Source: Pedobacter sp. BMA (GTDB lineage: Bacteria; Bacteroidota; Bacteroidia; Sphingobacteriales; Sphingobacteriaceae). From it: a DNA stretch of 64,000 bases. Each line of letters begins with the position of its first letter. The stretch's first letter is position 1. The DNA is taken from NCBI RefSeq assembly GCF_001027745.1, contig NZ_LECU01000006.1, forward strand, positions 496,001-560,000. The letters run 5' to 3'. This document shows positions 27,379 through 36,091 of the stretch, piece by piece. The notes beneath the pieces were generated by a model. The model saw nothing but the letters and a program-made list of their open reading frames with translations, did no database searches and was not told where the DNA came from. Both the position numbers and the translations under genes were made by a program.

Positions 27379-27558
27379 ATGAAAAACGTAAGCACACCAA
27401 AAAACAACCCTACGGTTCAGGGAAGTTCAATTGCAGACAGAGCCAATCACGATGTTAAGGTTGATAAAAAAGTTCAAGGGATAACCAACGGCGGCGGTCA
27501 GCGGTCAGATCAGACTTCGAATAAAGACAACCAACGTAAATACGATAACAAAAAGTAA
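27379..27558 (+). CDS. small hydrophilic protein, hypothetical
   Basis: 59 codons from the ATG at 27379 to the TAA at 27556-27558, too short for most ORF tables. The product is Asn/Lys/Gln/Asp-rich with a GGG (GQRSDQTSN) centre, no signal peptide, no membrane helix. It lies 82 nt after the dehydrogenase and just before a clear terminator, which supports a real transcription unit. Function unknown. Confidence 0.55.
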   Translation: MKNVSTPKNNPTVQGSSIADRANHDVKVDKKVQGITNGGGQRSDQTSNKDNQRKYDNKK

Positions 27559-27570
27559 TAGACGATGTAG

Positions 27571-27609
27571 GATGGATGATTTAAAACCATCCATCTTACC
27601 TCTTTTTTT
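27571..27609 (+). terminator. intrinsic terminator after the small hydrophilic gene
   Basis: GATGGATG (27571-27578) pairs with CATCCATC (27588-27595), followed by TTACCTC and a T-run at 27602-27608. Possibly acts in both directions because the minus-strand gene ends at 27611. Confidence 0.75.
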
Positions 27610-27610
27610 C

Positions 27611-28282
27611 CTACTCTCCTGCCAATTGGATAATCTCCTTACCTTCAACAACTTTTCTTTCGTTGTTGTGGCTTAACACATTGATCATGGCGTTGCCCAG
27701 TTCCTGCATCGTACAAAATCCGTTTGCCGAAATTGCCCTACCAATTGGAAATATCCAGTTGATATATTTATAAAATTTGTGTGCGTATTTCTGTTCCTTA
27801 ATGGGTTTAATAAAACCGGGCCTGAAATTATAAACCTGCTCAAATGGGAGTTTCAACAAATCATTTTCAGTTTTCCCTTTTACTTTCTGCCAGTTTAAGC
27901 GGCCATTTGCATTAGTGCCGCTTCCCGAAACATAACAGAACGTCATATCCGGATTTAACCTGCTCAATGTTTCTGCAACATGTAAGGTAAGTGTATAAGT
28001 CATTTTATAATAAACATCGTCAGCAGCACCTACCGAGGTAATTCCGAGGCAAAAAAAGCATGCATTGTAACCGCTTAGCTGGCTTTCAATAGATGAAAAG
28101 TCGAAGAAATCAGTATGTATAATTTCTCTAAGTTTAGGATCTGCGTAACCGCAGGGTTTGCGGTTGATTACCAGTATTGAATCTACCTCAGAACTTTTCA
28201 GGCACTCGATTAAAACCCCTTCTCCAACCATTCCTGTAGTTCCGGTGATGATGACGTGATTCGGCTTTCTTGTTTTTCCCAT
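27611..28282 (-). CDS. NAD(P)-binding Rossmann protein (HTATIP2/SDR-like)
   Basis: 223 aa from the ATG at 28282 (MGKTRK); an upstream ATG at 28300 would add 6 residues. N-terminal GTTGMVGEG is the dinucleotide-binding loop of atypical SDRs, and the chain is close to the HTATIP2-like / nucleoside-diphosphate-sugar epimerase group. The canonical YxxxK pair is not obvious, so activity and substrate are open. It converges on the small hydrophilic gene across a hairpin. Confidence 0.8.
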   Translation of the reverse strand: MGKTRKPNHVIITGTTGMVGEGVLIECLKSSEVDSILVINRKPCGYADPKLREIIHTDFFDFSSIESQLSGYNACFFCLGITSVGAADDVYYKMTYTLTLHVAETLSRLNPDMTFCYVSGSGTNANGRLNWQKVKGKTENDLLKLPFEQVYNFRPGFIKPIKEQKYAHKFYKYINWIFPIGRAISANGFCTMQELGNAMINVLSHNNERKVVEGKEIIQLAGE

Positions 28283-28350
28283 GAAATAAGTTTTAAACAT
28301 TAACTCTTAAAGTCAAGCTTTGTTTCAATCTCACTAAAATAGATGATGCA

Positions 28351-28381
28351 AAAAAAAAGGATAGCCTTTCGAGCTATCCTT
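28351..28381 (-). terminator. intrinsic terminator of the DPP-IV-like gene
   Basis: AAGGATAGC / GCTATCCTT stem with a 7-nt loop; on the minus strand the stem is followed by a T-run of about ten. It lies 6 nt past the stop. Confidence 0.9.
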
Positions 28382-28386
28382 CAAAT

Positions 28387-30513
28387 TTATCTTGAGCCTT
28401 TCATCTGATAATCCTTTGGTGGTTCGGCACCTAGCAAATGCTGAACAAAATAATCCCATCTTCTGCGCATCATATATGGAGAATAGGTGCCATAGCCATG
28501 TGCACTGTTAGGGAAAATAACCAGGTCGAAAGATTTATTTGCTTTTTCGAGGGCTTCAACCACCAATAGCGTATTGTACGGAGGAACATTGTCATCCATC
28601 AAACCATGGACCAGCATTAGTTTTCCTTTCAAATTTTTTGCATAATTCTGATTGGCCTGAGCCTCGTAGTCAGCATTTTCTAACAGGCCATTGTAGCGTT
28701 CGCCCCAATCGTCCTCATAGTTTCTGTTGTCGTGGTTTCCAGATTCAGAAATTCCAACCTTGAAGAAATCAGGGTAACGGAACATAGCCGTTGCTGTGGC
28801 AAATCCCCCGCCCGAGTGACCCCAGATACCAACTTTGGTTGTATCTATCGGGTACTTTGCAGAGAGCTCTTTAATTGCCGCAATCTGGTCGGGTAGTGTG
28901 TTAACAGCCATGTTGCCATAACTCATATCATGAAAGCTTTTCGAACGGTCAGGGTTACTTGTACCTTCAATTATCACTACAATAAATCCTAATTCAGCTA
29001 AAGCCTGATGATCTCCCCTTACAGCAGAAAACGACCAGCTGCCAACACTTCCACCTTGTGGGCCCGGATAAATGTAGTCGATAACCGGATATTTTTTACC
29101 TGCTTCGATTTTGGTCGGCGTAAATATTAATCCATATATGTCTGTCTTCCCGTCGCCAGCTTTTACCGATACCGGTGCCGGGGCTTTCCAGCCTGTTGCA
29201 GTTAGCCGGGATATGTCTGTCTTTTCAAGGGTAGAAACAAGTTTTCCATCGAGGCTTCGTAATACAGTTACCTGAGGGATATTGGGCTGTGAATAAGTGT
29301 CGAGAAAATATTTTTCTGAAGGTGAAAGGGTAATGCTATGGTTTCCTTCTTCGGGGTTTAAAAGTGTAAGGTTTTTGCCATCGAATCCTGCTTTATAAAA
29401 ATGGCTGAAATATGGATTGCCTTTTTCCCTGCCATTTGCAATAAAGTAGATCGTCCGTGTCTTTTCATCTACCTTAATTAGCTGACTTACAACCCAATCG
29501 CCCTTGGTAATTTGATTTTTAACTTTGCCTGTTGTGGCATCGTACAGATAAAGGTGTCCCCAGTTATCCCGTTCTGAATACCAGATGATTTCTTTTGAAG
29601 AAGGAAGGTATCGCCAGTTGATTGCTCCTTGTCCTGATTCATACTGAGTCTTTACAGTTTCCTCAAAAACTTCGCGTACAGCTCCGGTTGTAGCGTTTGC
29701 AATGCGGAACTTTTCGTTTTTATGATCGCGTGAGGTAGAAACAAATGCCACCTCCGATCCGTCTGCCTTCCAGTCGATATCGTCAAAAGTGCCACTGCTG
29801 GAAATGTCATCACTTAAAGTTGCACGATGCTGATCAGGAGGGATATTAAGTGAGATCACCTTTGGCTGATCTACCTCAATGATTACCCTTCTAATCGTTG
29901 CAATTTCTTTATCACCTGGTAAGGGGTATTTCCAGGCTTCCAACTTTGGTGCACCCACATTTGTGGTAACCAGGTACATATCTTTCGAGTTGCGTTGGTC
30001 TTGCTGAAAGGTGGTAATCTTTTTCGAGTCGGGAGACCAGCGTACAATTGGCGCGTCGCTATGTTTCCATCCGGCATTATCCGTTGCATAGCCGTAATCC
30101 TTTACACCATCTGTTGTTAACTGTGTTATTTTTCCAGTGGCTACGTCTTTCAAAAATAAGTTGTAATCTTTAATAAAAACGGCTTTCTTTCCGTCAGGAG
30201 ATAACTCTTCATTGCGGTTCCTGCGGCGTGGTGGTGCAGAAACACTTTTATATTCTGTGGTTAATACCTTGGTTTTTGCTGCAGGATCAACCAAAAAGGT
30301 TTGAGTACCAGTTTGGTTTCTGGTTACATACCAAAACTTGTCATTTTCAAGCCAGTTCGGCGATACGCCGGGGTTATCTATGTACTTTGAAGTGTTATAA
30401 CCCATAAAACCTTCTGCATATTCATAGTCTTTTGCCGTTAAGGTTTTTTGCTGGGCATTTACGCCAATAGCTAAAGTACAAGCTATTGCGCTGAGCCAAT
30501 ATTTGTTCATCAT
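28387..30513 (-). CDS. S9 family peptidase, dipeptidyl-peptidase IV-like
   Basis: 708 aa. Signal peptide ending VNAQ. Residues about 50-480 form the DPP-IV-type beta-propeller and the C-terminal alpha/beta-hydrolase domain carries the triad S567 (GHSGGG), D640 (HGLMDDN) and H672 (NSAHGYG). The family removes X-Pro or X-Ala dipeptides from peptide N-termini in the periplasm or outside. It is a single-gene unit with its own strong terminator. Confidence 0.94.
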   Translation of the reverse strand: MMNKYWLSAIACTLAIGVNAQQKTLTAKDYEYAEGFMGYNTSKYIDNPGVSPNWLENDKFWYVTRNQTGTQTFLVDPAAKTKVLTTEYKSVSAPPRRRNRNEELSPDGKKAVFIKDYNLFLKDVATGKITQLTTDGVKDYGYATDNAGWKHSDAPIVRWSPDSKKITTFQQDQRNSKDMYLVTTNVGAPKLEAWKYPLPGDKEIATIRRVIIEVDQPKVISLNIPPDQHRATLSDDISSSGTFDDIDWKADGSEVAFVSTSRDHKNEKFRIANATTGAVREVFEETVKTQYESGQGAINWRYLPSSKEIIWYSERDNWGHLYLYDATTGKVKNQITKGDWVVSQLIKVDEKTRTIYFIANGREKGNPYFSHFYKAGFDGKNLTLLNPEEGNHSITLSPSEKYFLDTYSQPNIPQVTVLRSLDGKLVSTLEKTDISRLTATGWKAPAPVSVKAGDGKTDIYGLIFTPTKIEAGKKYPVIDYIYPGPQGGSVGSWSFSAVRGDHQALAELGFIVVIIEGTSNPDRSKSFHDMSYGNMAVNTLPDQIAAIKELSAKYPIDTTKVGIWGHSGGGFATATAMFRYPDFFKVGISESGNHDNRNYEDDWGERYNGLLENADYEAQANQNYAKNLKGKLMLVHGLMDDNVPPYNTLLVVEALEKANKSFDLVIFPNSAHGYGTYSPYMMRRRWDYFVQHLLGAEPPKDYQMKGSR

Positions 30514-30749
30514 TCGTTAGTTAATCTTAAAGGTAAAAATAACACTGTTTTACAAATAGAAGAGTATTAATCATGATACAAAATCAGATGAAGCCTATTC
30601 ACACAGAGATTAAAATGATAAGAAATAATCATTAAAGGCTAATAAATGTTATTTGGACATTTATCGTTTTTTATAACTTGCGTTCCTGATGTCGTTTCAG
30701 GGTTTTTGCAGGCAAAGAAATGGTTTAACAAGCATCAGATAATATAACA

Positions 30750-33215
30750 ATGAATTTCTTTTCAACCCAAATGCGGAGTTTACACCTTCTGATGGTAGTG
30801 ATCATCTGCTCGTTTTCCAACGGACAAGCGCAAACCCGTAGCGAGTTCTTATTGACCAAAAACTGGAAATTCAGTAAGGGTGATCACCCTGAATCTGTAG
30901 CAAGCGATTTCAACGATTCCGGTTGGGAAACTGTCACTGTGCCTCACGACTGGGCCATTAAAGGTCCGTTTGATGGCGGTAACGATAGTCAGGATGTGGC
31001 TATTGTGCAGAACGGAGAAAATAAAGCGACCAGAAAAACAGGTAGAACGGGCGGTTTACCATTTATCGGTAAAGCCTGGTATAGAAATACATTTGTTGCG
31101 CCTGCATTTAAAAAAGGTAAAAAAGTTGTGATATTAATTGATGGGGCCATGAGCAATCCATTAGTTTATTTCAATGGTGAAAAAGTTGGCCATTGGGCTT
31201 ATGGTTATAATTCTTTTTTCATTGATGTGACCCGGCAGATGAGAGAAGGCCAGAATACCATTGCGGTTGGGCTTGAAAATAAGCCTGAAGCTTCAAGGTG
31301 GTATCCGGGTGCAGGGTTGTACAGAAATGTCCATGTAATCATCACTGAAGATATTAGTATTCCGGTTTGGGGAACTTATATTACAACTCCTTTAATCAAT
31401 AAAGACTTTGCAAAAGTCAAGATCAAAACCCAGATCAGCGGCGTTAATGAAAATGATGAGACTTTAAGTCTTCAAACGTCGATTAAAAATGCAAAGGGAG
31501 AAACGGTTGCTACGGCGACAAAAGTGTTACTCGCTACCGACTTGAATGAGTTTGAACAGGATATTATTGTTAAATCCCCGGAATTGTGGTCGCCTGAAAT
31601 GCCCAACCTTTATCAGGCTATTACGAAATTGTATGCCGGTAAAACATTGAAAGATGAGTACACGACCACCTTTGGAATCAGAACGATTAAGTATGAGGCG
31701 CAGAAAGGCTTTTCATTGAATGGAGTTTACCGCAAGTTTAAGGGCGTTTGCAACCACCACGATTTAGGCCCCTTAGGTACGGCCATAAATGTTGCTGCAT
31801 TACGCCGTCAGCTTGTTTTGTTAAAAGATATGGGTTGCGACGCGATCAGAACCTCGCATAATATGCCTGCCCCAGAGTTGGTAAAATTGTGTGATGAGAT
31901 GGGATTTATGATGATGGTGGAATCTTTTGATGAATGGAAGGCGCCGAAGGTTAGAAATGGTTACAGCCATTTGTTTGATGAATGGGCAGAAAAGGATGTG
32001 GTCAATATGGTGCATGCCAATAGAAATCACCCCTGTGTAGTGATGTGGAGTATCGGGAACGAAGTGCCAGACCAGGGAACCAAAAATGGCGGCAAAATTT
32101 TAGAATTTTTACAGGATATCTGCCACAGGGAGGATCCTACACGGCCGGTGACTGTCGGGATGGACCGGATTCAAAATGCACTCGATAATAATTTCGCTGC
32201 TGTACTTGATGTTCCCGGCTTTAACTATAAACCTAACCAATATGAAATGGCTTACACCCGGTTGCCGCAGGGTTTCATCCTGGGTACAGAAACAGCCTCT
32301 ACAGTAAGCTCAAGAGGTGTGTATAAATTTCCGGTAGTTCCTCAAAAACAAAAAATGTATGACGATAATCAGAGTTCGTCTTACGATCTGGAATATTGTA
32401 ACTGGTCGCAAATTCCTGACGATGAATTTGTGAAGCAGGACGACTTACAATACGTTATTGGAGAATTTGTATGGACAGGTTTTGATTATCTGGGTGAACC
32501 AACACCATATGATGAAAAATGGCCTTCTCATAGCTCTTATTTCGGTATCATCGATCTGGCCGGGATTCCTAAAGACCGTTATTACTTATATCGCAGCAAA
32601 TGGAATACTGCACAATCTACGCTTCACACTGTTCCTCACTGGACCTTTCCGGGAAGGGAAGGGCAGGTTACTCCTATATTTGCCTACACCAGCTATGCAT
32701 CGGCAGAACTATTTGTTAACGGAAAAAGCCAGGGTAAACAATTTAAAAGTCATGCTTCCAATACAAACCGATACCGCCTGATGTGGAAAGATGTTAAATA
32801 TGATCCAGGAACGATTAAGGTTATTGCCTATGATGAAAATGGGAAGGTCGCTGCTGAAGAAACGGTAAAAACCGCAGGCAAACCTCATCACGTTAAACTG
32901 GAAACTGACCGTAAAACATTAATTGCGGATGGACAGGACCTCGCCTATGTTACGGCCAGCATTGTTGATGTCAATGGCAATGTATGTCCTGATGCGAATG
33001 ACAGTTTGTCTTTTCAGGTTACTGGTAATGGAAGTTATAAAGTAGTGGCCAATGGCGATGCGACAAACCTTGAACTGTTTCACCTTCCGCACATGAAAGC
33101 ATTCAATGGTAAACTTGTGGTAACTGTTCAATCTACTAACAAAGCTGGAAGCTTAAATCTTCAGGTATCAGGCAAAGGGTTAAAAACAGGAACAATTGCT
33201 ATCTTAACGAAATGA
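30750..33215 (+). CDS. glycoside hydrolase family 2 (beta-galactosidase-like, DUF4982 type)
   Basis: 821 aa, secreted (signal ending NGQAQ; the first Met at 30750 fits, an internal Met 8 residues in is possible). Domain order: sugar-binding N-domain, immunoglobulin-like domain, TIM barrel (about 320-600), DUF4982 and a C-terminal Ig-like domain. Catalytic acid/base E438 (SIGNEVPD) and probable nucleophile E514 (GTETASTVSSRG). Cleaves terminal beta-galactosides or related beta-glycosides from plant or host glycans; substrate not determined. The gene stands alone rather than in a polysaccharide-utilisation locus. Confidence 0.9.
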   Translation: MNFFSTQMRSLHLLMVVIICSFSNGQAQTRSEFLLTKNWKFSKGDHPESVASDFNDSGWETVTVPHDWAIKGPFDGGNDSQDVAIVQNGENKATRKTGRTGGLPFIGKAWYRNTFVAPAFKKGKKVVILIDGAMSNPLVYFNGEKVGHWAYGYNSFFIDVTRQMREGQNTIAVGLENKPEASRWYPGAGLYRNVHVIITEDISIPVWGTYITTPLINKDFAKVKIKTQISGVNENDETLSLQTSIKNAKGETVATATKVLLATDLNEFEQDIIVKSPELWSPEMPNLYQAITKLYAGKTLKDEYTTTFGIRTIKYEAQKGFSLNGVYRKFKGVCNHHDLGPLGTAINVAALRRQLVLLKDMGCDAIRTSHNMPAPELVKLCDEMGFMMMVESFDEWKAPKVRNGYSHLFDEWAEKDVVNMVHANRNHPCVVMWSIGNEVPDQGTKNGGKILEFLQDICHREDPTRPVTVGMDRIQNALDNNFAAVLDVPGFNYKPNQYEMAYTRLPQGFILGTETASTVSSRGVYKFPVVPQKQKMYDDNQSSSYDLEYCNWSQIPDDEFVKQDDLQYVIGEFVWTGFDYLGEPTPYDEKWPSHSSYFGIIDLAGIPKDRYYLYRSKWNTAQSTLHTVPHWTFPGREGQVTPIFAYTSYASAELFVNGKSQGKQFKSHASNTNRYRLMWKDVKYDPGTIKVIAYDENGKVAAEETVKTAGKPHHVKLETDRKTLIADGQDLAYVTASIVDVNGNVCPDANDSLSFQVTGNGSYKVVANGDATNLELFHLPHMKAFNGKLVVTVQSTNKAGSLNLQVSGKGLKTGTIAILTK

Positions 33216-33221
33216 TGTCAC

Positions 33222-33264
33222 AAAAAAAAGCGGGCCGATAATATAAAATTACCGGCCCGCTTTT
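33222..33264 (-). terminator. bidirectional terminator between GH2 gene and tRNA-Ser
   Basis: AGCGGGCCG pairs with CGGCCCGCT (33229-33237 with 33253-33261) across a 15-nt loop, flanked by A-run on the left and T-run on the right, so it can end transcription from both sides. It follows the GH2 stop by 14 nt and the tRNA 3' end by 4 nt. Confidence 0.85.
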
Positions 33265-33266
33265 AA

Positions 33267-33352
<86 letters not shown>

Positions 33353-33366
33353 AGAGTTTGGGTTTG

Positions 33367-33374
33367 CAAAAATA
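33367..33374 (-). promoter_or_regulatory. -7 promoter element of tRNA-Ser
   Basis: Minus-strand TATTTTTG (plus-strand CAAAAATA) fits TAnnTTTG and ends 14 nt before the tRNA 5' end. Confidence 0.6.
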
Positions 33375-33512
33375 TATTTTTTGTTCATATCTACATCATA
33401 GATCATGAAATTCTCTACGGGTTTTTTTAATCCGGCTGATCCAACATCAGGATTTCTGTGGGAAAAGTACCGAAAATCTGTGTAAAGTGATCTGGATCTG
33501 TTCTCTCTTAAA

Positions 33513-33561
33513 ACGGAGCTTCAACGGAGATTGTACGGAGTTTGTTCGGACTTTTACGGAA
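33513..33561. repeat. five-copy, 11-bp phased repeat (ACGGAG units)
   Basis: ACGGAG at 33513, 33524 and 33535, then TCGGAC at 33546 and ACGGAA at 33556: start-to-start spacing 11, 11, 11, 10. The intervening sequences are T-rich (for example TTTGT). It lies between the pyk terminator and the tRNA-Ser promoter. No coding product. One repeat per helical turn. Confidence 0.7.
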
Positions 33562-33622
33562 ACATCGCGATGAAATTCCATTTTAACCCGGTACAATTTT
33601 AGTTGTACTGTCGATGAAAAAG

Positions 33623-33652
33623 AAAAGGTGCCCATAACTATGAGCACCTTTT
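33623..33652 (-). terminator. intrinsic terminator of pyruvate kinase
   Basis: AAAAGGTGC (33623-33631) pairs with GCACCTTTT (33644-33652); on the minus strand a T-rich run follows. It is 26 nt past the pyk stop. Confidence 0.85.
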
Positions 33653-33677
33653 ACTGGTATTTGAATCTGGCTGCGAA

Positions 33678-35108
33678 TTAATCGATAACCGTAATTTTTA
33701 GCATGTTGGTTTTTCCTTTAGCTTCCATTGGAATTGCAGCGGTATTAATTACAATATCGCCCTGCTTAACCAGTTTTTTGCTTTTTAAGAACTCGTTAAC
33801 CTCAATGATGGTATTGTCGGTACTCTCCCATTTATCATAATAGAAACCCCTAACACCCCAAAGTAAACTCACTGCATTTAATAACGCCCTGTTACTTGTA
33901 AATATGAAAGTTAAAGCCTCTGGTCTGTGGCTTGAAATTTCGAAAGCGGTATAACCACTTAAGGTCATCGATACAATACCCACTGCATTGGTTTGTTTAG
34001 CCAGGAAACAAGCTGAATCGCAAATGGCATCACTTAAAAATGAAGGAGATTTTGGTTTTAAGAATTTATCAGGATTGAAAGGATAATTGTTATCTTCAAT
34101 GTTCTGGATAATTTTCTGCATGGTTTCGATCACGATCAATGGAAATTCCCCTACCGAAGTTTCACCACTCAACATCACTGCATCTGCACCATCCAATACT
34201 GAGTTAGCCACATCATTAACCTCTGCACGTGTGGGGCGAGGTGTAGTGATCATGCTTTCCAGCATTTGTGTAGCCACGATTACCGGTTTAGAAGCCGCTC
34301 TACATTTAGCAACGATCATTTTTTGTAACAATGGAACTTCCTCCATCGGACATTCAACACCCAGATCTCCACGTGCAACCATGATCCCGTCTGTTACAGC
34401 GATAATTTCATCGATGTTAGCAATGGCTTCAGGTTTTTCAATTTTTGCAATTACACGTGCAGTTTTACCACGTTCTGCAATGATTTTTTTAAGTTCGATG
34501 ATATCTTCTGCCTTACGGACGAAAGATAAACCGATCCACTCTACATCATTCTGAAGTACAAATTCCAGGTTCTCTCTATCCTCTGGCGTTAGCGATGGAA
34601 TAGAAACTTTAGTATTAGGAAGGTTTACACCTTTTCTTGAAGTTAATATACCACCGTGAACAATTTCACAAACTACTTCATCTTTTAAGTTTGTTGATAA
34701 AACTTTCATTTGAAGTTTTCCATCATCCAATAAGATGATTTCTCCTGCCTGTACATCCTGAGGAAAGTTCTGGTAGGTAATGTAAATGCGCTCTTCATTA
34801 CCAATACATTCGTTGGTGGTGATGATGGTTGTTTTACCGTTGATCAGGTTGATGCCACCTTCTTTTACTAAGCCAATGCGAATTTTCGGTCCCTGTAAAT
34901 CGGCAAGAATACCTACATTATAATCATATTTCTGGTTTAGATCTTTGATTGTATCTAAAACTGCCTGGTGATCTGCCTGTGATCCGTGTGAGAAATTTAG
35001 ACGGCAAACATCTAAGCCCGCATTAAACATGCTATATAAAACATCAGGTTTTGCGGATGCAGGCCCAAGGGTGGCTACAATTTTGGTTCTGGAATGAAAA
35101 GGTTTCAT
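33678..35108 (-). CDS. pyk: pyruvate kinase
   Basis: 476 aa, full length. Characteristic motifs: TKIVATLGPAS near the N-terminus (9-19), the ADP/K+ site segment VCRLNFSHG, DLQGPKIRIG, active-site lysine and region SFVRKAEDI, Mg-binding KIEKPEAI and ARGDLGVE, and LSGETSVGEFP. Makes pyruvate and ATP from phosphoenolpyruvate in glycolysis. It is downstream of the IPExxxVDY gene on the same strand (148-nt gap with its own promoter region). Confidence 0.98.
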   Translation of the reverse strand: MKPFHSRTKIVATLGPASAKPDVLYSMFNAGLDVCRLNFSHGSQADHQAVLDTIKDLNQKYDYNVGILADLQGPKIRIGLVKEGGINLINGKTTIITTNECIGNEERIYITYQNFPQDVQAGEIILLDDGKLQMKVLSTNLKDEVVCEIVHGGILTSRKGVNLPNTKVSIPSLTPEDRENLEFVLQNDVEWIGLSFVRKAEDIIELKKIIAERGKTARVIAKIEKPEAIANIDEIIAVTDGIMVARGDLGVECPMEEVPLLQKMIVAKCRAASKPVIVATQMLESMITTPRPTRAEVNDVANSVLDGADAVMLSGETSVGEFPLIVIETMQKIIQNIEDNNYPFNPDKFLKPKSPSFLSDAICDSACFLAKQTNAVGIVSMTLSGYTAFEISSHRPEALTFIFTSNRALLNAVSLLWGVRGFYYDKWESTDNTIIEVNEFLKSKKLVKQGDIVINTAAIPMEAKGKTNMLKITVID

Positions 35109-35256
35109 TTAATTAATCGATTTTTAGCAATGCAGTTTGAGTCGCTAATTATTCTCTAAAATAATTAAACTGCATTAAAATTTATATATTTTGTTTTTTT
35201 GTTCGTTGATTATAACCCTCAAATATAGTGTATTTACTACACGAAGTATATAATTT

Positions 35257-35676
35257 TTATATTACCAAATTCTCCTTGCTTCTTAACTTGGTTGGGTCTA
35301 TTTTTGCAGCTACCTGAATATCAGGCAGTTTGTTTAGTCCGTTTAGTAAATAACTCAAATCTTCTTTGTCGATAAATTCTTTAATTATGATAAAGAAATC
35401 CACATTGGCCATCTCCGGAACGAGTAAACCGTCGCTACTTCTGTTGCTGATCAGATAATATTCTACCTCACCCTGCTCCACAAAAAAATAATATTTTGAG
35501 AAAGACCAGGCAGGTTCGTCTATATTGTAAAAGATCTCATGATCATCGATTTTTTCGAATTGTGTGTTTAGCCGCGTATTAATTTTGTGGCATAGAACAT
35601 AATCTTTCAGGGGGGCGGTGATTGCAATTAATATAAAATCAAGATCTAAAGTAAGCTTTAAGTATGTTCTATTCAA
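35257..35676 (-). CDS. IPExxxVDY-family protein
   Basis: 139 aa. The name motif is present as VPEMANVDF in the middle of the chain. No signal or membrane helix. The family is restricted to Bacteroidota and has no known function; its place between pyk and acpP-fabF is a typical setting (family knowledge). It diverges from acpP across 157 nt. The chain carries several aromatic and charged pairs and no enzyme motif that I can see. Confidence 0.8.
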   Translation of the reverse strand: MNRTYLKLTLDLDFILIAITAPLKDYVLCHKINTRLNTQFEKIDDHEIFYNIDEPAWSFSKYYFFVEQGEVEYYLISNRSSDGLLVPEMANVDFFIIIKEFIDKEDLSYLLNGLNKLPDIQVAAKIDPTKLRSKENLVI

Positions 35677-35769
35677 GGCGAAATAAATTATTTACAGAAC
35701 GAAATTAAAAAACTAATTCTATATTCGCTTGTTATTTGAGAGCCAAATTATGGTGTCGAAATAAAAACA

Positions 35770-35800
35770 TTTGAAAATTGTAAGAATTTATTTTTCTTTG
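35770..35800 (+). promoter_or_regulatory. promoter of acpP-fabF
   Basis: TTTG at 35770-35773, exactly 19 nt before TTTCTTTG at 35793-35800, which differs by one base from TAnnTTTG. The acpP ATG follows 33 nt after the -7 box. Confidence 0.65.
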
Positions 35801-35833
35801 CACAGAATTATTTAACCATTAAATTATAAAATT

Positions 35834-36070
35834 ATGTCTGATATTGCTTCAAGAGTTAAGGCTATTATCGTAGAGAAACTAGGTGTTGACGAAAGTGAAG
35901 TTACACCAGAGGCTTCATTCACCAACGATTTAGGTGCAGATTCTTTGGATACTGTAGAGTTGATCATGGAATTTGAAAAAGAATTCAATGTAGCTATTCC
36001 TGATGATCAGGCTGAAACCATCGGTACAGTTGGTCAGGCAATCGCTTATTTGGAAAAAAACGTTAAATAG
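35834..36070 (+). CDS. acpP: acyl carrier protein
   Basis: 78 aa, acidic. The phosphopantetheine serine is S37 in [10 protein letters not shown], with helices II and III intact. Carries acyl chains during fatty acid synthesis and donates octanoyl to the LipB at 60931-61656. It is the first gene of an operon with fabF, which starts 21 nt downstream, and probably with rnc. Confidence 0.98.
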   Translation: MSDIASRVKAIIVEKLGVDESEVTPEASFTNDLGADSLDTVELIMEFEKEFNVAIPDDQAETIGTVGQAIAYLEKNVK

Positions 36071-36091
36071 AATTACGCTTTTTCAGTATAA

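Noticed and set aside
33447..33647. Minus-strand ORF over the ACGGAG array
   Set aside because: Its frame covers the 11-bp repeat, but 11 is not a multiple of three so it gives no peptide repeat, and it overlaps the pyk terminator.
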